From positions 19,621-83,620 of the forward strand of contig NZ_AUBB01000035.1 in assembly GCF_000429025.1 (NCBI RefSeq): a DNA stretch of 64,000 nt. The letters run 5' to 3'. Positions 1 to 7,403 of the stretch are shown here, piece by piece (within the stretch, counting starts at the first letter, position 1; each line of letters starts with the position of its first letter). The notes under the pieces were generated by a model that had not been told where the DNA came from, made no database searches, and saw nothing but the letters and a program-made list of their open reading frames with translations. The stretch comes from Actinospineispora spinosispora DSM 44797. GTDB taxonomy: Bacteria > Actinomycetota > Actinomycetes > Mycobacteriales > Pseudonocardiaceae. The position numbers were made by a program, and so were the translations under genes.

Positions 1-352
1 GGTCCTGGTGCGGCAGCGGCCAGTGGATCAGGTACAGGTCGACGTGGTCGAGCTGCAGCTTGCGCAGGCTCTCCTCGAGCTCGGAGATCGCCGAGTCGTA
101 GCCGTGGCCCTGGTTGTTGAGCTTGGTCGTGACGAAGATGTCCTCCCTGGCGAGCCCGGAGTTCTTGATCGCCTCGCCGACACCTTCCTCGTTGCCGTAC
201 ATCTGTGCGGTGTCGATGTGCCGGTAGCCGGCGGCGAACGCCTCGCGGACCGTGTCAGCGGTCTGGTCCGGTGGCACCTGGAACACCCCGAAACCGAACT
301 GGGGGATCTCGACGCCGTTGTTCAACCGAATATTGGGTACCTGCTTGCTCAT
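1..352 (-). CDS. Aldo/keto reductase, N-terminal part (cut by window edge)
   Basis: This is the first ~117 residues of an NADPH-dependent aldo/keto reductase; the rest lies beyond the window start. The N-terminus reads VPNIRLNNGVEIPQFGFGV, followed by GYRHIDTAQMYGNEEGVG, which holds the AKR active-site Asp and Tyr, then TTKLNNQGH with the catalytic Lys, and later HVDLYLIHWPLP. This order is that of the AKR5-type 2,5-diketo-D-gluconate reductase group, but the substrate cannot be read from sequence. The start is the ATG ending at 352; an in-frame ATG at 370 would add six residues, and neither has a strong ribosome binding site. It is transcribed divergently from the GAF-ANTAR pair, sharing a ~130 bp intergenic region. 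Confidence 0.88.
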   Translation of the reverse strand, partial: MSKQVPNIRLNNGVEIPQFGFGVFQVPPDQTADTVREAFAAGYRHIDTAQMYGNEEGVGEAIKNSGLAREDIFVTTKLNNQGHGYDSAISELEESLRKLQLDHVDLYLIHWPLPHQD

Positions 353-486
353 ATCTTCGAAACTACCCATCTTCGGCGGTCCCGAATCGGTGATAGTTGC
401 GACTTTGACGACTTTCCCCGTGATTCCACCTACCGGCGTACAGGGGCGTACCCTGACCCAACCGCTCTCGGCGCCCGATCTCCGTC

Positions 487-1248
487 GTGCTCGGTGTTCC
501 TCCGACACCTGACGACCGATTGGCTGGGACCGTGCAAGGCGCCGCGACGAAGGCAGTGCTCGCGATCGCCCGCGATGTGCCCGACGACCGCGGGTTGGCC
601 GAGCGGATCTGCCGCGCGTACGTCGAGGGTCTGGACGTCGACGGGGCTGCGTTGTCGCTGCTGACCGCCACCGACTCGCGGCTCACCCTGCACGCCACCG
701 ACCCGACGGCGGACGTCCTGGAGGAGCTGCAGTTCACCCTGAACGAGGGCATCTGCATCGAAGCGGCGACGACCGGGCGACCGGTGTTCGTCAGCGACAT
801 CCGCACCGCGACCGCCCGATGGCCGATGTTCACCGCCACGCTGCTCGAGACGACGCCGGTTCGGGCGCTGTTCGCGCTGCCGCTGCAGTGGGGCACGACG
901 AACCTGGGTGTGCTGGACCTGTACCGGCTCGAACCGGACGGACTCGGCGACGCCGAGCGCATGGACGCGCTGGCGGCGGCCGAGGCGGCGACCTTGATGA
1001 TGCTGACGCTGCGCACCGACTCCGGCGAGCTGGTCGACGCGCGCGGTTCCTGGCTCGACCCGATGGTGGCCGGCAGGGCGGAGATCCACCAGGCCACCGG
1101 GATGGTTCTGGCACAGTTGGGGGTACCCGCCGACCACGCACTGGCCCGGATGCGCGCCCACGCGTTCGCCGAACAACGACTGTTGATCGATGTCGCCCGC
1201 GATGTGGTCGCCCGGCGGCTGTCGTTCACCGATGAAGGTCCCCGCTGA
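487..1248 (+). CDS. GAF and ANTAR domain regulator (first of a tandem pair)
   Basis: The 253-residue protein has a GAF sensor domain (about residues 20-170, with the typical LNEGICIEAATTGRPVFVSD stretch) and a C-terminal ANTAR RNA-binding domain (about 190-245, AEIHQATGMVLAQLGV...ARDVVARRL). ANTAR proteins bind paired RNA hairpins and prevent transcription termination; GAF domains usually bind small ligands or sense redox state. The ligand is unknown. The start is a GTG at 487, chosen because the reading frame upstream carries no domain sequence. The stop overlaps the start of the next gene (TGATG), so the two are translationally coupled. Nothing visible identifies the target RNA. Confidence 0.87.
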   Translation: MLGVPPTPDDRLAGTVQGAATKAVLAIARDVPDDRGLAERICRAYVEGLDVDGAALSLLTATDSRLTLHATDPTADVLEELQFTLNEGICIEAATTGRPVFVSDIRTATARWPMFTATLLETTPVRALFALPLQWGTTNLGVLDLYRLEPDGLGDAERMDALAAAEAATLMMLTLRTDSGELVDARGSWLDPMVAGRAEIHQATGMVLAQLGVPADHALARMRAHAFAEQRLLIDVARDVVARRLSFTDEGPR

Positions 1249-2033
1249 TGGATGACGCGACAAATGAGGTGGTACCGGTGAGCCGACCGGGCAGACAAAG
1301 CACTCGCGAACAGCAGGTGGCACGCGCATTCGTCACACTCGCCGACAGTCTCGTCGACGACTACGACGTGATCGACCTGCTGACCAGGCTGGTCGGCTAC
1401 AGCGTCTCGCTGCTCGAAGCCGACGCAGGCGCGATCATGCTCGCCGACCCGGCCGGTCGGCTGCGCCAGGTCGCCGCGTCCAGCGAGGACGCACACCTTC
1501 TGGAGCTGATGCAGCTGCAGAACGACGAGGGGCCGTGCCTGGACTGTTTCCGCACGGCGGCACCGGTCACGGTGCCGGATCTGGAGCGTGCCTCCGAACG
1601 GTGGCCGTCGTTCGTCGCGGCTGCTATGCGACAGCCGGTCTTCCGGTCGGTGTACGCGGTGCCGCTGCGGTTGCGTGGCGAGGCGCTCGGCGCGCTCAAC
1701 CTGTTCCACGGACAACCGGGGTCGATGCCCGTCGAGGACCAGGTCCTCGGGCAGGCACTGGCCGACGTCGCCACGATCTCGATCCTGCACGAGCGCGCGG
1801 TCCGGCACGGTGAGGTCCTCAACGAGCAGCTGCAGACCGCGCTGAACAGCAGGGTGATCATCGAGCAGGCCAAGGGCGTACTGGCGCAGCACTCCGGGTT
1901 GCCGATGGACCAGGCGTTCAACGCGCTGCGCCGCTACGCACGGATCAACAACCTGCGGCTCGTGGATCTGGCCCGCGACGTGGTCGAGCGGCAGCTCGAC
2001 CCCGGCCTGCTGGTCACGACCGCTCAGCGCTGA
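1248..2033 (+). CDS. GAF and ANTAR domain regulator (second of a tandem pair)
   Basis: This 261-residue paralogue of the preceding gene has a GAF domain (about residues 35-180; LQNDEGPCLDCFRTAAPV) and a C-terminal ANTAR domain (about 195-250; VIIEQAKGVLAQHSGLPMDQAFNALR split over the domain, then ARDVVERQL). Its ATG overlaps the upstream stop codon by one base, so the two regulators are made in step and may form heterodimers; this is inference. An alternative GTG at 1278 would remove ten residues. The GAF part resembles mycobacterial and streptomycete GAF-ANTAR antiterminators. The last ten bases overlap the end of the convergent DinB-like gene. Confidence 0.87.
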   Translation: MDDATNEVVPVSRPGRQSTREQQVARAFVTLADSLVDDYDVIDLLTRLVGYSVSLLEADAGAIMLADPAGRLRQVAASSEDAHLLELMQLQNDEGPCLDCFRTAAPVTVPDLERASERWPSFVAAAMRQPVFRSVYAVPLRLRGEALGALNLFHGQPGSMPVEDQVLGQALADVATISILHERAVRHGEVLNEQLQTALNSRVIIEQAKGVLAQHSGLPMDQAFNALRRYARINNLRLVDLARDVVERQLDPGLLVTTAQR

Positions 2034-2551
2034 TACCCGGCCCGGTACAGGTCGCGCAACAACGCCACCTCCGCGCCGTGGTGCATGATCTCGCGGTTGA
2101 GGTGCAGGACCAGCGCGGCCATCGGGTGCTCGGCCCAGGGGCCTTCGGCCGGGCCGACCGGGCGCAGCAACGCGTCGTCGTCCAGCGAACCGATGCCGTC
2201 GCGCCACGCGCGGTGGTGCGTGCGCAGTGCCGTGAGCGCCTCGGCCGCGGTGGCCGGCCACCGCGCGGTCTCGAGCGTCAGCGAACCGTCGCCGAAGTGT
2301 GAGCTGGCGCGGATGCCGAAACACCCGATCGCCATGTGGGCGAGGCGCCAGGCGATCGTGGTGACCGGTGCCGGGTCCGGTGTGGGCCATTCCCAGTCGA
2401 TCACCGGGTCACCGTCGGGCACGGTCCGGACCGTCCAGCAGCCGTCGACCGGCTCCCACCGGAACTCCTCGTCGGTCAGGCCGTCGAGCCTCGGCGTCAG
2501 GCTGTGGTCCCAGTAGAAGTCGAGCTGGGCTACTAGTTGGTCCCGCCACAT
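2024..2551 (-). CDS. DinB-like four-helix metal-binding protein
   Basis: The 175-residue protein belongs to the DinB/YfiT (DUF664-like) superfamily. It begins MWRDQLVAQLDFYWDHSLTP, has an internal WRLAHMAIG helix and ends with LNREIMHHGAEVALLRDLY, which supply the histidines of the usual metal-binding triad. Some relatives are thiol S-transferases dependent on mycothiol or bacillithiol; others have no known activity, so no reaction is assigned. It is convergent with the GAF-ANTAR pair and overlaps it by ten bases. It is divergent from the ABC-F gene, whose start lies 26 bp away, so the two promoters must be closely interleaved. Confidence 0.8.
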   Translation of the reverse strand: MWRDQLVAQLDFYWDHSLTPRLDGLTDEEFRWEPVDGCWTVRTVPDGDPVIDWEWPTPDPAPVTTIAWRLAHMAIGCFGIRASSHFGDGSLTLETARWPATAAEALTALRTHHRAWRDGIGSLDDDALLRPVGPAEGPWAEHPMAALVLHLNREIMHHGAEVALLRDLYRAGYQR

Positions 2552-2577
2552 CGTCCGACGGTAACGTCAGCCACGTC

Positions 2578-4221
2578 ATGAGCGCGACCTTGCTGGCCAC
2601 CGATCTCGCCGCCGGCCACGGCGAACGCACCCTGTTCAGCGGACTGAACCTGATCGTCGCGCCCGGCGACGTGGTGGGTCTGGTCGGCGCAAACGGCGCG
2701 GGTAAGACCACGTTGCTTCGGCTGTTGGCCGGGCTGGACACCTCCGAGCAGGGTGGTGTCACGCTGGCTCCGCCGGAGGCGACCGTCGGGCTGCTGCGCC
2801 AGGAGCCGGACCGTCTCGACGGCGAGACCGTCGCGGGTTTCCTGGCCAGGCGCACCGGCGTCACCGCCGCGCAGGAGGTCATGGACACGGCGGCGGCCGA
2901 ACTGGCCGAGGGCACGGCGGGCGCCGACGACCGGTACGCCATCGCGCTGGAACGGTGGCTCGCGCTCGGCGGAGCGGACCTGGAGGACCGGGTCGACGCC
3001 GTGCTCGCCGAGGTCGGGCTCGACACCGGAGCCGATGCACTGATGACCGGCCTCTCCGGTGGTCAGGCCGCGCGCGCCGGATTGGCGACACTGCTCGCCT
3101 CCCGCTACGACGTGCTGCTGCTGGACGAACCGACGAACGACCTCGACCTCAACGGCCTCGCGCTGCTGGAACGGTTCGTCACCGGCCTGCGCGCTCCGGC
3201 GATCATCGTCAGCCACGACCGGGAGTTCCTGGCCCGCACGGTCAACCGGATCGTCGAGCTGGACCTCGCGCAGCAGAAGGTCGGGGTCTACCAGGGCGGA
3301 TACCAGGCCTACCTTGACGAGCGGGAAGTCGCGCGACGGCACGCGCGGGAGGCGTACGAGCAGTACGCCGACACCGTCTCCGACCTCACCGAGCGGGCCC
3401 GCACGCAGCGCAACTGGATGGCGACCGGCGTCCGCAACGCCCGGCGCAAGGCACCGGACAACGACAAGATCGGCAAGCACATGCGTGCCGAGACGAGTGA
3501 GAAGCAGGCTTCGAAGGTGCGCCAGAGCGAGCGGCGGATCGAGCGGCTCGACGTCGTCGAGGAGCCGCGCAAGGAATGGCAGCTGCGGATGACGATCGCG
3601 GCGGCGCCCCGGGCCGGCGCGGTGGTCGCCGCGTTGCGCGGCGCGGTCGTGTCGCGTGGCACGTTCCAGCTGGGTCCGATCGACGCACAGGTCGACTGGG
3701 CGGACCGGATCGCGATCACCGGGGCGAACGGGTCCGGCAAGTCGACGCTGCTCGGCGCGCTGCTGGGGCGGCTGCCGCTGACCTCGGGGCACGCGTCACT
3801 CGGGCCAGGCGTGCGGGTCGGCGAGGTCGACCAGGTGCGCGGGCTGTTCCTCGGCGGGCAGTCGCTCACCGAGGCGTTCCGCGCCGAGGTCCCGGACTGG
3901 ACCGAGCCGGAGGTGCGGACGCTGCTCGCCAAGTTCGGTCTCACCTCGGCGCACGCGCCGCGGCCCGCCGCGTCACTGTCCCCCGGCGAGCGGACCCGGG
4001 CGGCGCTGGCGCTGCTGCAGGCGCGCGAGGTGAACCTGCTGGTGCTCGACGAGCCGACCAACCACCTCGACGTGCCGGCCATCGAACAGCTCGAGTCGGC
4101 CCTGGAGTCCTTCCCCGGCACCCTCCTGCTGGTCACCCACGACCGCCGAATGCTCGACGCGGTCCGCGTAACCCGCCGCTGGACGGTCGACGCCGGAACC
4201 CTCACCTCCCGTGAGTGCTGA
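2578..4221 (+). CDS. ABC-F family ATPase (ribosome-associated, possible antibiotic protection)
   Basis: The 547-residue protein consists of two fused ABC ATPase domains and no membrane segment, the mark of the ABC-F family that acts on the ribosome. Domain 1 has Walker A GANGAGKTT (about residue 37), signature LSGGQ (about 158) and Walker B LLLDEPTNDLD. Domain 2 has GANGSGKST (about 382), a modified signature LSPGE and VLDEPTNHLD. Between them is a long charged linker that would reach toward the peptidyl transferase centre. Family members include housekeeping translation factors and antibiotic-resistance proteins; the sequence alone does not decide which. The start is the ATG at 2578, since upstream in-frame codons translate the antisense of the DinB gene. 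The stop codon lies inside a palindromic repeat. Confidence 0.9.
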   Translation: MSATLLATDLAAGHGERTLFSGLNLIVAPGDVVGLVGANGAGKTTLLRLLAGLDTSEQGGVTLAPPEATVGLLRQEPDRLDGETVAGFLARRTGVTAAQEVMDTAAAELAEGTAGADDRYAIALERWLALGGADLEDRVDAVLAEVGLDTGADALMTGLSGGQAARAGLATLLASRYDVLLLDEPTNDLDLNGLALLERFVTGLRAPAIIVSHDREFLARTVNRIVELDLAQQKVGVYQGGYQAYLDEREVARRHAREAYEQYADTVSDLTERARTQRNWMATGVRNARRKAPDNDKIGKHMRAETSEKQASKVRQSERRIERLDVVEEPRKEWQLRMTIAAAPRAGAVVAALRGAVVSRGTFQLGPIDAQVDWADRIAITGANGSGKSTLLGALLGRLPLTSGHASLGPGVRVGEVDQVRGLFLGGQSLTEAFRAEVPDWTEPEVRTLLAKFGLTSAHAPRPAASLSPGERTRAALALLQAREVNLLVLDEPTNHLDVPAIEQLESALESFPGTLLLVTHDRRMLDAVRVTRRWTVDAGTLTSREC

Positions 4222-4254
4222 GGGCGTCTACCCCGAAGGGGCGCCACTCACGGG
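4208..4254. repeat. Short GTGAGTG-family palindrome containing the ABC-F stop codon
   Basis: The arms CCCGTGAGTG and CACTCACGGG pair perfectly over 10 bp and enclose a loop that holds the mini-hairpin CCCCGAAGGGG. The ABC-F TGA stop (4219-4221) lies in the loop side. The ends are those of the larger family seen at 4322-4440, and the loop resembles the inserted arm of that family, so this looks like a shortened member. A U-tract is absent. A terminator or mRNA 3'-end role is inferred. Confidence 0.75.
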
Positions 4255-4321
4255 ACCCCGTAGAAGTGCACCCATCCCTGCGTGCAGCTCTGACGTACTG
4301 ACCCCCTTGTACCCCGGCTTT

Positions 4322-4440
4322 CGTGAGTGGCGAGTGGTCCTATAGCAACCCTGGGCACTCACGACCAAAAAGCGGTCGTGAGTGCCCAGGGTTGCTACGC
4401 CTTCGGCGCCCCTTCGGGGTAGAACCACTCGCCACTCACG
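4322..4440. repeat. Long four-way-junction palindrome of the GTGAGTG family (copy A)
   Basis: About 119 bp. The outer arms CGTGAGTGGCGAGTGG and CCACTCGCCACTCACG pair, the inner arms CAACCCTGGGCACTCACGAC and its complement pair, and the tip is AAAAAGC. Between outer and inner stems the left arm has only CTATAG, whereas the right arm has CTA, then the mini-hairpins CGCC-TTC-GGCG and CCCC-TTC-GGGG, then TAG. The whole can fold as a four-way junction. It fills the space between two convergent genes and ends 5 bp before the stop codon of the exporter permease. Related copies are at 17808, 34507, 39421, 59777 and 59999. Confidence 0.9.
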
Positions 4441-4444
4441 GGGG

Positions 4445-5848
4445 TCAGGTGTCCTTGTGGATGTTGACCTCTACGTTCATGCCTGGGACCAGGAGGACGC
4501 CGTGGGTGTCGGCCAGGGTGATCGTGACCGGGACGACCTGGTCCACGCGTTGGAAGCTGCCGGTCGACTTGTTCGTCGGGTTGGCCGAGACCAGCTCGGC
4601 GGTGCTGCCCTGGATCTCGGTGACGTAGCCGAGCAGGGTCTGGCCGGGGTAGCCGTCCACCGACACGTCGACCTGCTGACCGGGGCGGACCTCGCCGATG
4701 TCGGTCTCGTCGACGCGCGCGGTCACCGTCGTCGCGCCCAGGTCGTAGGCGACGGCGAGCTCGGCGCCCTGGGCGACCGTGGTGCCCTCGACGACGTTGG
4801 TCATGGAGACGACACCGCTCTCCGGAGCCCGGATGACCCGCTGCGCCTTGCCGAACCCGGTGTTGAGCTCGATCCGGCCGATGATCTGGTCCTTGCGCAG
4901 CGTCGCGCCCTTGCTCGCCCGCCAGTCGACCAGGGTCCCGCCGGCCGGAGCGGTGACGGTGATGCGGTCGCCGTCGGTCTCGGCGTTGTCGGTCCACACG
5001 TAGCGGTGTGCCGCGACGACCTGGCCCACGCCCAGCACGCTGACCACCAGCAACGCCACGTACGGCACGGCGAGCAGACCGGTGCGTACCCGGGGGTCCA
5101 TCTCGCCCGCGCGGCGGCGCAGGGTCGTCGCGGCCAGACCGAGGGCCGCCGCGGCCGCGAGGACCATGACCGTGATGTCACCGACGAGGTCCCAGCTGAC
5201 CAGGGAGCTCTCACTGACCTCCTTCAACGCCTCCAGCGTGTAGGTCATGGGCAGCAGGTTGCTGAGCGACTCCAGCCAACCCGCCATCTGCTCGCGCGGC
5301 ACGAACAGCCCGCCGAGCAGCACCTGCGGCATCACCACGGCGGGCATGAACTGCACAGCCTGGAACTCGGTGGTGGCGAACGCGCTGCTCAGCAGGCCGA
5401 GTGCCATACCGAGGACGGCGCTGGCGATGGTGATCCCGAAGACCAGCCACGGGTTGCCCGGTGTGTACAGGTCCAGCAGCAGGTACGCGGTCAGACAGGT
5501 GGCCCCACCCTGGATCGCCGCGGCGACGGCGAACGCGATGCCGTAGCCGAGCAGCAGGTCCAGCTTCGACATCGGTGTGGTGAGCAGGCGTTCCAGGGTC
5601 CCGCTGATGCGTTCGCGCAGCATGGCGACGCTGGTGATCAGGAACATCAGGGTGAACGGGAAGATCCCGAGCAGCTGCAGGCCGACCTGGTCGAACCGGG
5701 GCTGTGAGTCGAACATGCGGTTGATCAGCACCAGCAGAACGCTGGGCACGACCACCAGCATGCCGACGGTGCGGCGGTCGCTGCGCAGCTGCAGCAGCAC
5801 CCGGTGCGCGGTGGCGAGGGTGATCCGGGGTGAGACGAGCGCGCTCAT
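4445..5848 (-). CDS. ABC-2 type exporter permease fused to an HlyD/EmrA-like adaptor domain
   Basis: The 467-residue protein starts as an ABC-2 permease: residues 1-245 hold about six membrane segments and the family signature ERISGTLERLLTTPMS near 80-95. After a further membrane segment (about 257-280) comes YVWTDNAETDGDRITV, the typical start of EmrA/HlyD membrane-fusion proteins, then two lipoyl-like halves around residues 295-360 (TVTAPAGGTLVDW; IRAPESGVVSMT) and a beta-barrel part ending VPGMNVEVNIHKDT. Such adaptors are normally separate proteins. Its ATG overlaps the stop of the ATPase gene (ATGA). Together they should form a drug or lipid exporter with an outward-facing adaptor; the substrate is unknown. 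Adaptor-permease fusion is inferred from one uninterrupted frame. Confidence 0.85.
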   Translation of the reverse strand: MSALVSPRITLATAHRVLLQLRSDRRTVGMLVVVPSVLLVLINRMFDSQPRFDQVGLQLLGIFPFTLMFLITSVAMLRERISGTLERLLTTPMSKLDLLLGYGIAFAVAAAIQGGATCLTAYLLLDLYTPGNPWLVFGITIASAVLGMALGLLSSAFATTEFQAVQFMPAVVMPQVLLGGLFVPREQMAGWLESLSNLLPMTYTLEALKEVSESSLVSWDLVGDITVMVLAAAAALGLAATTLRRRAGEMDPRVRTGLLAVPYVALLVVSVLGVGQVVAAHRYVWTDNAETDGDRITVTAPAGGTLVDWRASKGATLRKDQIIGRIELNTGFGKAQRVIRAPESGVVSMTNVVEGTTVAQGAELAVAYDLGATTVTARVDETDIGEVRPGQQVDVSVDGYPGQTLLGYVTEIQGSTAELVSANPTNKSTGSFQRVDQVVPVTITLADTHGVLLVPGMNVEVNIHKDT

Positions 5849-6561
5849 GCCGGGGCCTCGGCACTGATCAACCGGAGGAAGGCCTCCTCCAGGTCGTCGG
5901 TACCGGTCGCGGCGCGCAGCGCGTCCGGGGTGTCGTCGGCGATGAGCGAACCCTCGCGCATCATCAGCAGCTGGCTGCAACGCCCGGCCTCGTCCATGAC
6001 GTGACTCGACACGAACAGCGTGGTGCCGGCGTCGGCCAGAGCGTGGAACCGCACCCACAGGTCGCGCCGCAGCACCGGGTCGAGGCCCACGGTCGGCTCG
6101 TCGAGGATCAGCAGCTCGGGCGCGGACAGCAAGGCGCAGGCGAGCGACACCCGGGTTCGCTGCCCGCCGGACAGCGTGCCGACCTTCTGCCCGGCGCGCT
6201 CGGACAGCCCGACGTCGGCGAGCGCCCTGGTCGCGGCCGAGGGCGAGACTCCGTACACCGAGGCGAAGAAGTCGACGTTGTCGCGCACGGTGAGGTCGAG
6301 GTAGACCGACGGTGCCTGCGTCACGTAACCGACCTTGCTGCGTAGCGACGCGGACCCGGCGGGCACGCCGAGCACCTGGGCGCTGCCGACGCTGATCTGC
6401 TGCACGCCGACGACGCAGCGCAACAACGTGGTCTTCCCGCATCCACTCGGTCCGAGCAGCCCGGTGACCTGGCCCGCCGGCACGGTGAAGTCCAGCCCCC
6501 GCAGGATCTTCCGGCCGCCGAGCTCGACGGTGAGCCCCCGTGCCTCGATCGCGTTACCCAT
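5845..6561 (-). CDS. ABC exporter ATP-binding protein (DrrA/CcmA type)
   Basis: The 238-residue ATPase has Walker A GPSGCGKTT (about residue 37), Q-loop YVTQAPS, signature LSGGQRTRVSLA, Walker B LLILDEPTVGLDP and the switch histidine in FVSSHVMDEAG. This is the DrrA-like class that partners ABC-2 permeases. It is the first gene of a two-gene operon; its stop overlaps the permease start. The start is the ATG at 6561, preceded by a GAGAGGGA ribosome binding site. An inverted repeat at 6578-6610 lies directly upstream and looks like a repressor operator, so the exporter is probably inducible, although no regulator gene is adjacent. Confidence 0.92.
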   Translation of the reverse strand: MGNAIEARGLTVELGGRKILRGLDFTVPAGQVTGLLGPSGCGKTTLLRCVVGVQQISVGSAQVLGVPAGSASLRSKVGYVTQAPSVYLDLTVRDNVDFFASVYGVSPSAATRALADVGLSERAGQKVGTLSGGQRTRVSLACALLSAPELLILDEPTVGLDPVLRRDLWVRFHALADAGTTLFVSSHVMDEAGRCSQLLMMREGSLIADDTPDALRAATGTDDLEEAFLRLISAEAPA

Positions 6562-6577
6562 GGCCGGTCCCTCTCGC

Positions 6578-6610
6578 TACGCTAATTCAACAACTGCAGA
6601 ATTTAGCGTA
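6578..6610. promoter_or_regulatory. Candidate repressor operator upstream of the exporter operon
   Basis: The ends TACGCTAA and TTAGCGTA form an inverted repeat, with the arms continuing as TTC and GAA before a centre of about ten bases. The site begins 17 bp upstream of the ATPase start codon and is noticeably AT-rich compared with its surroundings. The size and symmetry suit a TetR- or MarR-type dimer. No such regulator is encoded next to it, so the link is inferred. Confidence 0.5.
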
Positions 6611-6737
6611 CCTGCTTCATCCAGCACAGACCCAACGGTGTGACAACCGACTGCCGACCTGCCGGAGAACCCGACAACGTCGTGATCGGAAGCACTACCG
6701 TGCGAAACTTGGTTGTTGGCAAGGAAGGAGAACTCGG

Positions 6738-7316
6738 ATGACCGTTCTGCCTACTCCGCCGGGGCGCCTGCTCACGGTCGCGGAGTTTGCCGCCCTCGGC
6801 GAGGACGACCAATGCCGCTGGGAGCTGCAGGAAGGCAACCTGACCTTGTCCCCAAGTCCAACCCCTCGACACGTGCGCGCATCGGGCCGACTCCTCATAC
6901 AACTCGACCCTCAGATGCCCGATGATGTGTGCGTTCTCCAGGACATCGACATTGACCTACAGCTCACAGCACCGAGCCGACCTGGTTGGGTGCGCCGTCC
7001 AGATCTGGTTCTGGTCACGAAGCGCGCGATGGACCGGGTGGAACGCGAAGGCGGTTTACTGCGAGCCGATGAGATCCAGCTGGTCATCGAGATCGTCTCG
7101 CCCGGCTCGCGGCGGATAGACAGGGTCGTCAAGCGTGGCGAATACGCCGACGCCGGCATCCCCCGCTACTGGATCGTCGACCTCGACGAGCCGGCGTCGC
7201 TGCTCCCGCTTCATCAGGCGGGTGAGCTCGGTTACGCAAACGACCACGAGGCGACCGGCACCTTCACGACCACCGCTCCCTACCCGCTGACGATCAACCT
7301 CAACGACCTCACCTGA
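6738..7316 (+). CDS. Uma2 family (DUF820) endonuclease-like protein
   Basis: The 192-residue protein carries the Uma2/DUF820 fold of the PD-(D/E)xK nuclease superfamily. The motif run is RRPDLVLV (Asp), LVIEIVSPGSRRIDRVVKRG (Glu and Lys), then YADAGIPRYWIVDL. Actinomycetes and cyanobacteria often carry many copies; their biological role is unsettled. The start is the ATG at 6738 because the ribosome binding site AAGGAAGGAG lies 7 bases before it; longer in-frame versions run through the exporter promoter. It is monocistronic and divergent from the exporter. A perfect 49-bp palindrome begins 14 bp after its stop. Confidence 0.82.
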   Translation: MTVLPTPPGRLLTVAEFAALGEDDQCRWELQEGNLTLSPSPTPRHVRASGRLLIQLDPQMPDDVCVLQDIDIDLQLTAPSRPGWVRRPDLVLVTKRAMDRVEREGGLLRADEIQLVIEIVSPGSRRIDRVVKRGEYADAGIPRYWIVDLDEPASLLPLHQAGELGYANDHEATGTFTTTAPYPLTINLNDLT

Positions 7317-7329
7317 CCGTCCCCAGGGA

Positions 7330-7378
7330 CACGAATGTGGCTTTAGGGACGTTGAACGTCCCTAAAGCCACATTCGTG
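7330..7378. repeat. Perfect 49-bp palindrome (copy 1 of 2)
   Basis: Two 24-base arms beginning CACGAATGTGGCTTTAGGG pair perfectly around a single unpaired base. An identical 49-bp sequence is at 33449-33497. This copy lies between the convergent ends of the Uma2 gene (14 bp away) and the flavo/Fe-S oxidoreductase (26 bp away). Its placement suits a bidirectional transcription end signal, but no U-tract is present. Confidence 0.9.
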
Positions 7379-7403
7379 ACATCGGCGGTGGTGGCGGCGC
7401 TGG

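Noticed and set aside
363..2390. 675-codon minus-strand frame opposite the GAF-ANTAR genes
   Set aside because: It has no recognisable domain and crosses two well-supported plus-strand genes and the DinB gene.
4208..4254. Phage or integrase attachment site
   Set aside because: The same ends recur at many sites, no integrase gene or tRNA is nearby, and the symmetry is that of a hairpin rather than an att core.
4382..5707. Long plus-strand open frame opposite the exporter permease
   Set aside because: It is a GC-bias shadow: its product is rich in Arg, Gly, His and Gln with no domain, and the minus strand encodes a clear permease-adaptor.
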